Shown: one piece after another, positions 35,001-40,568 of the stretch
Layout: the number at the start of each line of letters is the position of its first letter
Position numbering within the stretch: position 1 is the first letter of the stretch
Notes under the pieces: generated by a model
The model's database searches: none
The model's input: only the letters and a program-made list of their open reading frames with translations
Told to the model about the DNA's origin: nothing
DNA from: Thalassolituus sp. UBA674
GTDB lineage: Bacteria > Pseudomonadota > Gammaproteobacteria > Pseudomonadales > Oceanobacteraceae
DNA: 40,568 nt
Reading direction: 5' to 3'
Assembly (NCBI GenBank): GCA_002298335.1
Contig: DBNK01000024.1
Span: 86,100 to 126,667 of the forward strand
Made by a program: the position numbers and the translations under genes

Positions 35001-35162
35001 CTCTGCGTGCCGCCGGGTGACGGCGTGCGGGTTGCCCTCGACCGCGACATGGACGGCTACTTCGATGCGGTTGAACTTACTGAAGGCAGCGACCCGGCCG
35101 ATGCAGGCAGCACACCGGACGAAAGTTGGTGGCACCGGATCGTAAAACGCTGGTTTTCATGA
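32037..35162 (+). CDS. secreted beta-propeller / di-heme cytochrome c (cytochrome-peroxidase-like)
   Basis: A 1041-residue exported protein with an N-terminal signal peptide ending at QAHAA. Residues about 50-490 form YVTN-type beta-propeller repeats (GQTLYVLNTPDDRLEIF, GNTVYVATFHSGNQ, GQTLYVTALGSGKIGVYD). Two c-type heme sites follow: CAGCH at 515-519 and CSGCH at 708-712, in a region resembling di-heme peroxidase/MauG-like enzymes (GPMMTQTLAGMDNHGPMHWR). The C-terminus carries a calcium-binding EF-type motif (DRDMDGYFDAVEL). It is probably a periplasmic or surface electron-transfer oxidoreductase; the substrate cannot be told. It follows a NarL-type two-component pair. Confidence 0.85.
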   Translation: MTTITRIRASLLALLLVLLMPGMIMQAHAAYDLPDGMPDSFARKANYTLFETVPVRPMVMSANGQTLYVLNTPDDRLEIFSITDTGLSHRGEVAVGMRPVAIAEAPDGNLWIVNFLSDSVSVVNPQQMRVEKTLLVGDEPRDIVFAGPDRDKAFITTAHRGQNSPVDPQLSTPSVGRADVWVFNSALTGNSTTTAPQEILTFFADSPRALAVTPDGNTVYVATFHSGNQTTTIHEGATREYPEENIYGEEQPHRGKIVKFEAGRWTDSVGRDVTEQINFTLPDYDVFSIDASGSTPVAVNGDGAPVSGVGTTLFNMIVNPVSGKLYVANTEANNMKRFEGPGLDPYVNTTNRGDFVRSRITVIENGSATPVHLNKHIDYSQCCDAPGNAEARKSLAFPRQMAVSADGQTLYVTALGSGKIGVYDTQSLETDTFIPSEASQIVLSAGGPSGIVLDETRNRLYVRTQFNNGVSVIDLNSRTEQQALAMHSPEPQNIRAGRTFLYDALATSSHGDSACAGCHIDGDSDQMAWDLGDPTAETKDIPGSWLARTGIAILLPTNATTNAIESCIFLPFDLLPCAEEESFHFNSLKGPMMTQTLAGMDNHGPMHWRGDRTGGEAWYGGKQPNDGMFDEREAFRQFNGAFPGLVGLDEKIAPDNMEHFIDFALANTLAPNPHRHLDNSLTEHQAKGKEIFFGGPHGTRLTDITRNCSGCHILDLDGNAEHDVAHPGFFGSDGRYAFVFEPEMLKVPHLRTLYQKVGMFAMHDSWEQMEWDGKTYDLPTFFFPMSDPEFLGPQIRGFGYTKDGSIGQPFYFLQSGAFLDYGPLGAYLVNPGGFQPYIKPGTWPTDPAAYEGEYADYDYLITLEENDFYHELNPETGQPPGHEEIRMIEDFLMVFPNNMAPIMGQQLTLGNTYNQSDLDRLVLMETRATVAGAFSRSPHAECDLTVRADINGTVTGLLYSVEESRYIASDETRYSRDQLLSASNSATFLCVPPGDGVRVALDRDMDGYFDAVELTEGSDPADAGSTPDESWWHRIVKRWFS

Positions 35163-35240
35163 CGCGGATGTTCACAACGAACATGGCAGAGAAGGTAAGA
35201 AATACGGAGTAAAACAGCGGATAACGCTGAGTGCAAATTT

Positions 35241-35269
35241 GCCGTCCAGGGACGGACGGCTCCTTTTTT
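35241..35269 (+). terminator. terminator of the cytochrome gene
   Basis: GCCGTCC-AGGGAC-GGACGGC forms a 7-bp stem followed by TCCTTTTTT, 78 bp past the stop codon. Confidence 0.85.
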
Positions 35270-35295
35270 ATTACACAAAGATACCAATTCAGGAG

Positions 35296-35324
35296 TTGAC
35301 GCTTACGGACACTGGCCGTAATCT
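35296..35324 (+). promoter_or_regulatory. sigma-70 promoter of the TTG-started unknown gene
   Basis: TTGACG (35296-35301), 17 bp, TAATCT (35319-35324). It stands between the cytochrome terminator and the next gene. The arms of a 9-bp inverted repeat, GGCCGTAAT (35314-35322) and ATTACGGCC (35362-35370), overlap the -10 and the early transcript. Confidence 0.65.
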
Positions 35325-35397
35325 GGATCGTCCTACATTATGCCCGTGCACCAGAACAATTATTACGGCCCGGCATCGTTCATCAGGAGGTGGCAAT

Positions 35398-35964
35398 TTG
35401 ACGGGACTAAAGGAAAGAAAACTCGCGCTTGCCGCAGATCTTATCTGGTCACTCGAAGAAATGCGTGCCAAAGAAGCCGGTAAACGGTTTCTGATGAATG
35501 TCGCTCAGTTTCTGCCGGTCTACAGCCCCGCCCTGCAACAGATTTACGGAAGTTATTCCACGCACTTCACCAAGAGTGCTGTTGTAATCCTGCCATCGAC
35601 CGAAGACTTCACCAATACCTATTCGCACATCCCCGAATTCAGTATTAAAAATACCAGCATTCTGATTCACCCTTCCGATTATGGCATTCATGCCAACGTG
35701 CGCATGAAAAATGCGACGTCTCTCAGTATGCCCTTGTCAAAAGCGTTTAAATTAATCCGCACGCAATTACGCGGACCCTTTTTACCGGTAATTCAACGCG
35801 GCGACCTGCGTGATTACAACCAGCTGGAACCCTGCCTGCATCTGAATGCTTTTGTACCGGCACGGGCCGATAACCTGCCACGTTTTGTGCGCATGGACAT
35901 CAGCCGTACGATGGAAGAACGCATTCAGGAACTGCAATACACCGCGCATCTGCTGGGGTTGTAA
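35398..35964 (+). CDS. uncharacterised protein with TTG start
   Basis: A 188-residue soluble protein that I do not recognise. There is no signal peptide, membrane helix or clear motif; it begins with a charged helix (GLKERKLALAADLIWSLEEM) and then has mixed alpha/beta character (KSAVVILPSTEDF, NTSILIHPSDYGIHANVRM). The start is the TTG at 35398, chosen because a full AGGAGG site (35385-35390) sits 7 nt ahead; an in-frame ATG at 35239 lies in the preceding terminator and would put the protein across the promoter. It is monocistronic, with its own promoter. Confidence 0.75.
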   Translation: MTGLKERKLALAADLIWSLEEMRAKEAGKRFLMNVAQFLPVYSPALQQIYGSYSTHFTKSAVVILPSTEDFTNTYSHIPEFSIKNTSILIHPSDYGIHANVRMKNATSLSMPLSKAFKLIRTQLRGPFLPVIQRGDLRDYNQLEPCLHLNAFVPARADNLPRFVRMDISRTMEERIQELQYTAHLLGL

Positions 35965-35985
35965 AAAGCCTCCCAACTCTGCCCC

Positions 35986-36020
35986 GTCATCCTGCGGCGG
36001 GCGAAGCGAAGACCAGAGGA
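35986..36020. repeat. degenerate GTCATCCTGCGGC repeat in the intergenic region
   Basis: GTCATCCTGCGGC (35986-35998) followed by GGGCGAAGCGAAGACCAGAG resembles the arms of the hairpin element at 36707-36809 and the array at the end of the window. A further fragment, GATCCTGCGG, lies near 36077. The rest of the 238-bp gap holds no gene. Confidence 0.4.
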
Positions 36021-36155
36021 CCAACATCAGAATTCAGAAACATCTCCGGTCGCACAACATTCCGGATTACCGCCCAGATCCTGCGGTTCATCTGACTGCG
36101 TCAGAGCCACCGGCTGACGGTCTCAGGTGAAGATAGATATGAAGAAAGTACAGCA

Positions 36156-36176
36156 AGCCGGGGATGTCCCCCGGCT
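36156..36176. terminator. GC-rich hairpin after the DUF3127 gene
   Basis: AGCCGGGG (36156-36163) and CCCCGGCT (36169-36176) form a perfect 8-bp stem with a 5-nt loop, 26 bp past the minus-strand stop. There is no T-run, so it may work with Rho or only protect the 3' end. Confidence 0.5.
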
Positions 36177-36202
36177 ATCAAAACCCGCTCAGAGAGCACT
36201 GG

Positions 36203-36577
36203 TCAGAAAGGCACGTCGTCGTCGTAACCATCCATCAGCTGAGAGGCTGACTGCGGGCTGCTGAAGGTCGCATCATCGGCACGCTGAACACGCCAGGCCT
36301 GCAACGAGGTAAAGCATTTCTCCGGCTTACCCGGGGCATTCCACAGACGGCCACTGAGGTTGAACTGCACCATGACTTCATCACCTGGCTGGTACTGATC
36401 CAGCAAAGCACATTTGTCTTTAATCAGCTCCAGCGCAACGTAATTCGGATAATCCGGATTTTCACCTTCGCCGCTGAGCTTGATCACAAACTCACGCTTG
36501 GTAAAACCGTTCTGGCCGTATTGACGGGTCTCGTCGATGGAATGAATAACGCCACGGGCTTCGTACGATACAGACAT
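36203..36577 (-). CDS. DUF3127 protein with an SSB-like acidic C-terminal tip
   Basis: A 124-residue protein of the DUF3127 type, read as an OB-fold-like domain (MSVSYEARGVIHSIDETRQY, FTKREFVIKLSGE, YPNYVALELIKDKCALLDQY, PGDEVMVQFNLSGRLWN). It ends in DGYDDDVPF, nearly the same as the E. coli SSB tip MDFDDDIPF through which SSB recruits repair and replication proteins. The start at 36577 follows GGAG with 5 nt; the frame upstream to 36742 runs into a repeat element. It may bind single-stranded DNA and dock with SSB partners (inference). Confidence 0.85.
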   Translation of the reverse strand: MSVSYEARGVIHSIDETRQYGQNGFTKREFVIKLSGEGENPDYPNYVALELIKDKCALLDQYQPGDEVMVQFNLSGRLWNAPGKPEKCFTSLQAWRVQRADDATFSSPQSASQLMDGYDDDVPF

Positions 36578-36706
36578 GCTGACTCCACTCAAAAAATCGT
36601 GGCGACAGTCTACGGCAAAGCCAGCGGCATGTCTGTACAGAGGCAGGGATGAGCCACTGCTGTCCCATAGTTTGGTAGTTGCTCTCAAATAAGGCCTAAA
36701 GAGCCT

Positions 36707-36809
36707 GTCATCCTGCGGCTTGACCGCAGGATCCATCCACAAACCCCAAGATTACGCGAGAAACTGGATCCTTTGGCTCGAAGGCGAGCCCCACAAGCCG
36801 CAGGATGAC
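36707..36809. repeat. 103-bp MITE/REP-like element with 16-bp perfect inverted ends
   Basis: GTCATCCTGCGGCTTG (36707-36722) is repeated exactly in inverse at 36794-36809. Inside are GCAGGATCCA / TGGATCCTTT and the hairpin GGCTCG-AAGG-CGAGCC (36775-36790). The whole can fold into a branched hairpin. Short intergenic elements of this sort with GTCATCCTGCGG ends are common dispersed repeats in proteobacteria. Confidence 0.75.
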
Positions 36810-36857
36810 GAGTTTTATGGAGAGAACTCGTATTTTTCAAATCAGGTTTCATGTCTA

Positions 36858-36881
36858 AGTCTCAGTATTTTTAGTGAGACT
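36858..36881. repeat. AT-rich-loop hairpin
   Basis: AGTCTCA (36858-36864) and TGAGACT (36875-36881) form a 7-bp stem with a T-rich 10-nt loop, 84 bp before the end of the following minus-strand gene. The 387-bp gap 36578-36964 otherwise holds only the element at 36707-36809; no gene is seen. Confidence 0.4.
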
Positions 36882-36964
36882 CCGTAAAAAGCCCATGGAG
36901 TATGAAGCCATTTAAAATAGTTGTACGTAACTGTGGGTCAGCAGTGAGGACTGAGCGGCCTTTC

Positions 36965-37606
36965 TCAGGCCGTTTTCACCTGCTCGCCGCTGGCTTGCGG
37001 AAGTACCGGCAGGTCTGTGCCCATCTTATCCAGCGAGGCCTGAATCATAGCCACATAGGGCCCCAGCTGACCCGCACAGGACAGATACATGGCATAAGCC
37101 ATCTCATTATCTTTGGCCTGCATGGCCTGCACATCTTCAAGGTGACGCAGCAGACGCTTGAGCAGGTTATCCAGACTCATCACCAGCCAGATATCGTTGT
37201 CTATCCACTTATCAATAAAATCATGCAGACGACCAAAGGCATTCTTCAGGATAGGGTATGAGGTTTTTACTTCAGCCCGCTTACGGAACTGCAGGTTCTT
37301 CTCATAGGTGAATTCCGCATTGTTGCGGGCCTCGTTGGTGGTGACCGGTAAGGAGGTCGAGAATTCCGCCACCATGTTGGCCAGACCGGTTTTGAATGCG
37401 GGCCGGCCGGTAAGAGCTGTGAGCGGGGTCAGGGCCGCAAGAATCAGCCGGTACGTATTCAGTACATCCGTCAGGAGATCCTGATACTGAATCTGAAAAT
37501 CCCCCGGGCCGGTTTCCGCACAGATGAGTTCATTCACCGCCGCCAGCTCGGTGCAGGTTGCACTGATGGTGGCCATTTCTTTCAAGGCCATAAACTCTGC
37601 ACCCAT
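36965..37606 (-). CDS. uncharacterised alpha-helical protein
   Basis: A 213-residue protein, almost entirely predicted helical, that I do not recognise. It has no signal peptide. Landmarks are the N-terminal LKEMATISATCTELAAVNEL, a central LVMSLDNLLKRLLRHLEDVQ and a C-terminal MYLSCAGQLGPYVAMIQASL. Amphipathic helices with regularly spaced leucines suggest a coiled-coil or helical-bundle protein. The start follows GGAGA with 7 nt. A hairpin (CGGCC/GGCCG) overlaps its stop codon. Monocistronic; no contextual clue to function. Confidence 0.75.
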   Translation of the reverse strand: MGAEFMALKEMATISATCTELAAVNELICAETGPGDFQIQYQDLLTDVLNTYRLILAALTPLTALTGRPAFKTGLANMVAEFSTSLPVTTNEARNNAEFTYEKNLQFRKRAEVKTSYPILKNAFGRLHDFIDKWIDNDIWLVMSLDNLLKRLLRHLEDVQAMQAKDNEMAYAMYLSCAGQLGPYVAMIQASLDKMGTDLPVLPQASGEQVKTA

Positions 37607-37969
37607 AATGCCGTCTCCTCTTCTGCGCTGGATGATGCTTCATCTGTGGAAAGCAATGATGAAGCTATTGCAAAGCGCATACCTGACCAGGGGCGCAGCA
37701 ATCGCCCGCAGAACCCGACAAAAGCCCCCGTTTTGTCAGTTCTGCTGCAACACTCACTGAGGTAAATGCCACAAAAATGCGCCTCAGCCCCCTGAAAACG
37801 GGCTTTTCCGGCTGGTCTGGAGCTTGCAACTGCCAAGGTACACAACCAATGCTCATAACACAGCACAGAGCTCCGGTCTGCCGGGAATGGGCCTTCCCTG
37901 CACCGTCAGACCACAAGGAGCCAGCCGGCGCACGTCCGGCACTTTTTCAACAGCCACGAGGACAGCCAC
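37607..37969. other. 363-bp intergenic region without a gene
   Basis: Divergent starts lie at both ends, so the promoters of the helical unknown and of the DUF1508 gene must be here. The only structure I see is GACAAAA-GCCCCCG-TTTTGTC, a 7-bp dyad near 37718-37738, and a GGAGC-rich stretch upstream of 37960. Open frames within are shadow frames without ribosome sites. Confidence 0.4.
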
Positions 37970-38299
37970 ATGCCTTTTACCTTTGAAATCTCCCCGGCAG
38001 AACAGGGCTTACAGCACTTCCGTCTGCTTGATGGACAGGGCAACACCCTGATTCTGGGCGGTGAATACGAAACCAAAGAGCTGACAGAATCCGTGATTCA
38101 GAAGGTGCGGGTCGGTTCAATGATGAGCCAGTTCATAGCCAAGTGCGCTACACCGGACGGCGGTATGTTTTTCGTGATCAAAGATGAAAGCGGAACCGTA
38201 CTGGCTAAAAGTGAACTGTTCGAGAACGAAATGGACTTCAACAACACCTTGCACAAAGTGCGGGAAAGCGCCTGCATTGCGCAGATCAGTTATTCCTGA
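37970..38299 (+). CDS. DUF1508 (YegP-type) protein
   Basis: A 109-residue protein made of two tandem DUF1508 units: FTFEISPAEQGLQHFRLLDG with LGGEYETKELTESVIQKVRV in the first half, then GGMFFVIKDESGTVLAKSEL with a second helix. The domain is a small beta-beta-beta-alpha fold of unknown function, sometimes induced by stress. The start follows GAGGA with 7 nt. A perfect 12-bp palindrome (GCAGTGCACTGC, 38333-38344) lies between its stop and the convergent barrel gene. Confidence 0.85.
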   Translation: MPFTFEISPAEQGLQHFRLLDGQGNTLILGGEYETKELTESVIQKVRVGSMMSQFIAKCATPDGGMFFVIKDESGTVLAKSELFENEMDFNNTLHKVRESACIAQISYS

Positions 38300-38379
38300 G
38301 CAGACACAGGGTCTCCGTGGCTTTTCTGAGTTGCAGTGCACTGCGCTTCAGACAAACCACGGAACGGACCCGGCAGCCA

Positions 38380-38922
38380 TCAGAACTCCAGTTCGAAGCG
38401 AACGCCGAAGGCGGAGAAATCGACATCGCCACCACTGATGTACGAAATGTACTCCAGCGACAGCATGGTCTCGTCATAGACCTTCATGCTGGTACCTACG
38501 CCCCAGGACGGTGACGAATCAGAGTACAGATAGGCATCCTCAGACTCAGGGTCAGCATCTGTCTGAAAACCGGCATAGCTGTAACCCAACAGACCATAGA
38601 ACTGCGACCACTCAGAGCCGTAGTTAAATTTGGTGAAGGCCGACCAGATGTAGTCGACATCCAGCTTACCGTTTTCCTCTTTCATCGCCTTGCCATCACC
38701 GGATACGCCATTGGCGTAATCCACCCGCAGCGACATGTACGGAGTGAATGGTTTTGCGAAGCTCAGCGAGAGAGAGTCCAGACCACCGGTTGATGAATCA
38801 CTGCTTTCGAACTGGCCGAATACAACCCCTGGGCTGAACACAATCCCATGGAAGTCATCTAACGGGTATCCCCAAAGAGTAAGAGGCATGACGGCCAACG
38901 CCATCACAATAAAGCGTTTCAT
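38380..38922 (-). CDS. outer-membrane beta-barrel protein
   Basis: A 180-residue exported protein: signal peptide MKRFIVMALAVMPLTLWG, then alternating strands of an eight-strand-type barrel, ending with phenylalanine (FGVRFELEF) as required for BAM-dependent insertion. It is a paralog of the protein encoded at 39771-40310: both share GSEWSQ(F/Y)Y, a strand with MLSLEYISY or LMSLEYISY followed by GGDVDF, and the C-terminal FELEF/FTQEF. Its function is unknown; small OmpA/OmpW-like barrels are likely relatives. The two paralogs flank a YchJ-type gene. Confidence 0.82.
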   Translation of the reverse strand: MKRFIVMALAVMPLTLWGYPLDDFHGIVFSPGVVFGQFESSDSSTGGLDSLSLSFAKPFTPYMSLRVDYANGVSGDGKAMKEENGKLDVDYIWSAFTKFNYGSEWSQFYGLLGYSYAGFQTDADPESEDAYLYSDSSPSWGVGTSMKVYDETMLSLEYISYISGGDVDFSAFGVRFELEF

Positions 38923-39128
38923 TGAACGAACCTTTATTTATTATTTTTATGGTCCGAATATGCTCCTTCAGGCTTGCTCTGTGCAATGTCCTGGCGTGAA
39001 ATGATCCATCAAAAATAAGACTTTTACACTAGGTAGCAGATTGAGCCAATCAGTTGAGAATACGATCACACTTCTAAAGAAAGCCCACCAAAGATTTAGT
39101 GTCGCAAGATGACACTCATTAATAAGAA

Positions 39129-39530
39129 TCAGTCCTCCAGCACATCCCCGTCGACATACAGCCAGCGGCCATCACGGCGCTCAAACCGGGAGATCTCGTG
39201 ATGGCAGCCCACCTCCCCGTCTTCACGGAAGAAAGCCCGGAACTCCACCACGCCAGCGTTGCCCTGCTGCGACCTGGACACAATCTCCAGACCACTCCAA
39301 TCGAGCGATGGCTCTGACAGGCTCTCAGCCGTCATACCGGCCACAGATTCCGGCGCCCAGGTCGCCAGCAGATACGCGCCGAATCCCCCCAGAGCAAACG
39401 CCGAAAAGCGCGAACGCATCAGCTGCTCCGGCGTTCTGGCCAGCAGCCCCTGCGCCAGAAAACGCCCGCAGCAGGAAGGAAACCCCTTGCCACTCTGGCA
39501 GGGACAAGTACTCACAGAATCGGAAGGCAT
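39129..39530 (-). CDS. YchJ-family (UPF0225) protein with SEC-C motif
   Basis: A 133-residue YchJ-type protein. The N-terminal cysteine cluster CPCQSGKGFPSCCG is the SEC-C zinc-binding motif; the rest is an NTF2-like fold with FLAQGLLARTPEQLMRSRFS and ISRFERRDGRWLYVDG. SEC-C proteins commonly associate with SecB, but the role of this family is open. The start is ATG 39530, 6 nt after GAGG; the in-frame TTG at 39536 overlaps that site. Confidence 0.88.
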   Translation of the reverse strand: MPSDSVSTCPCQSGKGFPSCCGRFLAQGLLARTPEQLMRSRFSAFALGGFGAYLLATWAPESVAGMTAESLSEPSLDWSGLEIVSRSQQGNAGVVEFRAFFREDGEVGCHHEISRFERRDGRWLYVDGDVLED

Positions 39531-39744
39531 ACACAACCTCAGCGGACAGAGAAGGCGTGATCATACCTCATTACCACCACGGACAGACGGCGGCGGGAAA
39601 GTCAGAGTATGGGCAGCGGCGCGGCCATAACAGCAGGAAGCACCGGAGCGTAGCAAGACATCCGGCGATACAGATGCACTGAAACGAAGAGAAGAGATCA
39701 GACAGCAAAGAAGAAACCACCCCGATGCGGCGGCTCCAAAGTGG

Positions 39745-39760
39745 CGCCTCAGACGAGGCG
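39745..39760 (-). terminator. hairpin after the second barrel gene
   Basis: CGCCTC-GTCT-GAGGCG on the minus strand is a perfect 6-bp stem 11 bp past the stop of the downstream barrel gene. The T-run is weak (CCACTTTGG). Confidence 0.45.
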
Positions 39761-39770
39761 ACCAGAAAAC

Positions 39771-40310
39771 TCAGAACTCCTGAGTGAAGCGCAGACCAAA
39801 ACCGGCAAAATCCACATCACCGCCGGCCATGTAAGAAATGTACTCCAGCGACATCAGCGTCTTATGGTCAACCTTCATACCGACACCCGCTCCCCAGGAC
39901 AGCGACATATCGGAATAGCGGTACGCCGGCAGAAAATCCGCATGGGCACTGAACTCGCCCTTACTGAAGCCTACCAACGCGTAATACTGCGACCACTCAG
40001 AACCGAAGTGCAGCTTCATGAACCCGGAGAAAATACGGTCAACCTCAACGTTGTAAGTCAGCCCCTCAAACTCCGTATCATCGCCATCGATACCAAAGGC
40101 ATAATCCGCCCGCCAGGCAAAGTTCTTGTTCACCGGCTTCTCCAGCGACAGCGACACCGAGTTCGGCGCTGCGGAATCTGAATCCGGGCTGCTGAAGCTG
40201 CCAAACATAATGCCCGGCCCGAAAATCAGACCAAAGCCCTTATCGTCGCGGTCCGACGCCAGAGCCGGAAACGACAGAACAGCCAGAGCCAGCAGAACAG
40301 GTAACCTCAT
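39771..40310 (-). CDS. outer-membrane beta-barrel protein, paralog of the 38380-38922 product
   Basis: A 179-residue exported protein with a signal peptide ending ALA (MRLPVLLALAVLSFPALA) and about eight amphipathic strands. The C-terminal residue is phenylalanine (LRFTQEF). It matches the other barrel along its length, most clearly at GPGIMFGSF versus SPGVVFGQF, GSEWSQYY and SLEYISYMAGGDVDF. Tandem duplication with a YchJ gene between the copies is the likely origin. The function is unknown. Confidence 0.82.
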   Translation of the reverse strand: MRLPVLLALAVLSFPALASDRDDKGFGLIFGPGIMFGSFSSPDSDSAAPNSVSLSLEKPVNKNFAWRADYAFGIDGDDTEFEGLTYNVEVDRIFSGFMKLHFGSEWSQYYALVGFSKGEFSAHADFLPAYRYSDMSLSWGAGVGMKVDHKTLMSLEYISYMAGGDVDFAGFGLRFTQEF

Positions 40311-40459
40311 CAGACGATCCTAAGCAGTGAGTTGTCTGAAAAGTGTAGACCATGTGGGAGGAAAGGCAGTTTGGTCAGGTGGGGACAATCTCTGAACCAG
40401 CACATGAGAACACCCACTCTCATAACCGCAGGCCTGTTCACAGCCCAACCACACACGGC

Positions 40460-40568
40460 GTCATCCCGCCACGCTTAAAGTCATCCCGCCACGCTTAAAG
40501 TCATCCCGCTACGCACAAAGTCATCCCGCCACGCACAAAGTCATCCCGCCACGCACAAAGCCCTCCCG
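40460..40568. repeat. tandem 20-bp repeat array, continuing past the window
   Basis: Five contiguous 20-bp units start at 40460, 40480, 40500, 40520 and 40540, each reading GTCATCCCG-CCACGC plus CTTAAA or CACAAA endings. Units 1-2 end TTAAA and units 3-5 end ACAAA; unit 3 has one further change. A degenerate sixth begins at 40560. There are no spacers, so it is not a CRISPR array. The GTCATCC core matches the interspersed elements at 35986 and 36707. Confidence 0.9.

Noticed and set aside
40460..40568. A CRISPR array
   Set aside because: The units are contiguous with no unique spacers, and there are no cas genes in the window.

Overview
The window reads as a chromosomal segment of a marine-type gammaproteobacterium, probably of the Oceanospirillales (inferred from protein character and gene neighbourhoods, not from a search). 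The strongest anchor is the conserved block thrS-infC-rpmI-rplT-pheS-pheT-ihfA-merR on the minus strand (about 17.56-24.98 kb), which has the E. coli order. Most of the window is housekeeping chromosome. No integrase, transposase, prophage or CRISPR was seen.

Layout. 0-2.5 kb: an ECF sigma factor divergent from a lipoprotein hydrolase / MAPEG / VOC gene set. 2.5-5.9 kb: uvrB and a divergent class I aminotransferase ending in a strong terminator. 5.9-6.65 kb: a gene-free stretch holding a roughly 590-bp element with complex inverted ends. 6.65-8.0 kb: a YajG-like lipoprotein and yaaA. 8.25-12.7 kb: two adjacent acyl-CoA dehydrogenases and a FATP-type acyl-CoA synthetase, a fatty-acid catabolism module. 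12.9-15.0 kb: purE-purK-DUF2058. 15.2-17.25 kb: an ammonium transporter behind a sigma-54-type promoter, with an uncharacterised partner. 17.4 kb: tRNA-Pro(GGG). 17.5-25.1 kb: the translation block with several RNA-level control candidates. 25.1-28.5 kb: an AraC-type regulator divergent from a sterol-desaturase-family hydroxylase, then a glycerophosphodiesterase-family lipoprotein whose ribosome binding site lies inside a perfect 11-bp hairpin. 28.5-30 kb: EamA transporter and DJ-1/PfpI protein. 30-35.2 kb: a NarL-type two-component pair followed by a 1041-residue beta-propeller/di-heme cytochrome. 35.2-40.6 kb: small poorly known genes (a TTG-started unknown, a DUF3127 protein with an SSB-like tail, a helical unknown, a DUF1508 protein, two paralogous outer-membrane barrels around a YchJ protein), interspersed with hairpin repeats and ending in a tandem 20-bp array that runs off the window.

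The features most worth a second look are regulatory RNA and DNA elements: the hairpin switch upstream of the glycerophosphodiesterase gene, a tRNA-Thr anticodon-loop mimic in the thrS leader, a likely AUC start for infC, the sigma-54/NtrC arrangement at the ammonium transporter gene, a dyad-rich promoter between the two-component pair and the cytochrome, and the structured mobile-like element at 6 kb. Among proteins, the acyl-CoA dehydrogenase pair in which one subunit lacks the catalytic glutamate region, the propeller-cytochrome and the SSB-tailed DUF3127 protein stand out.
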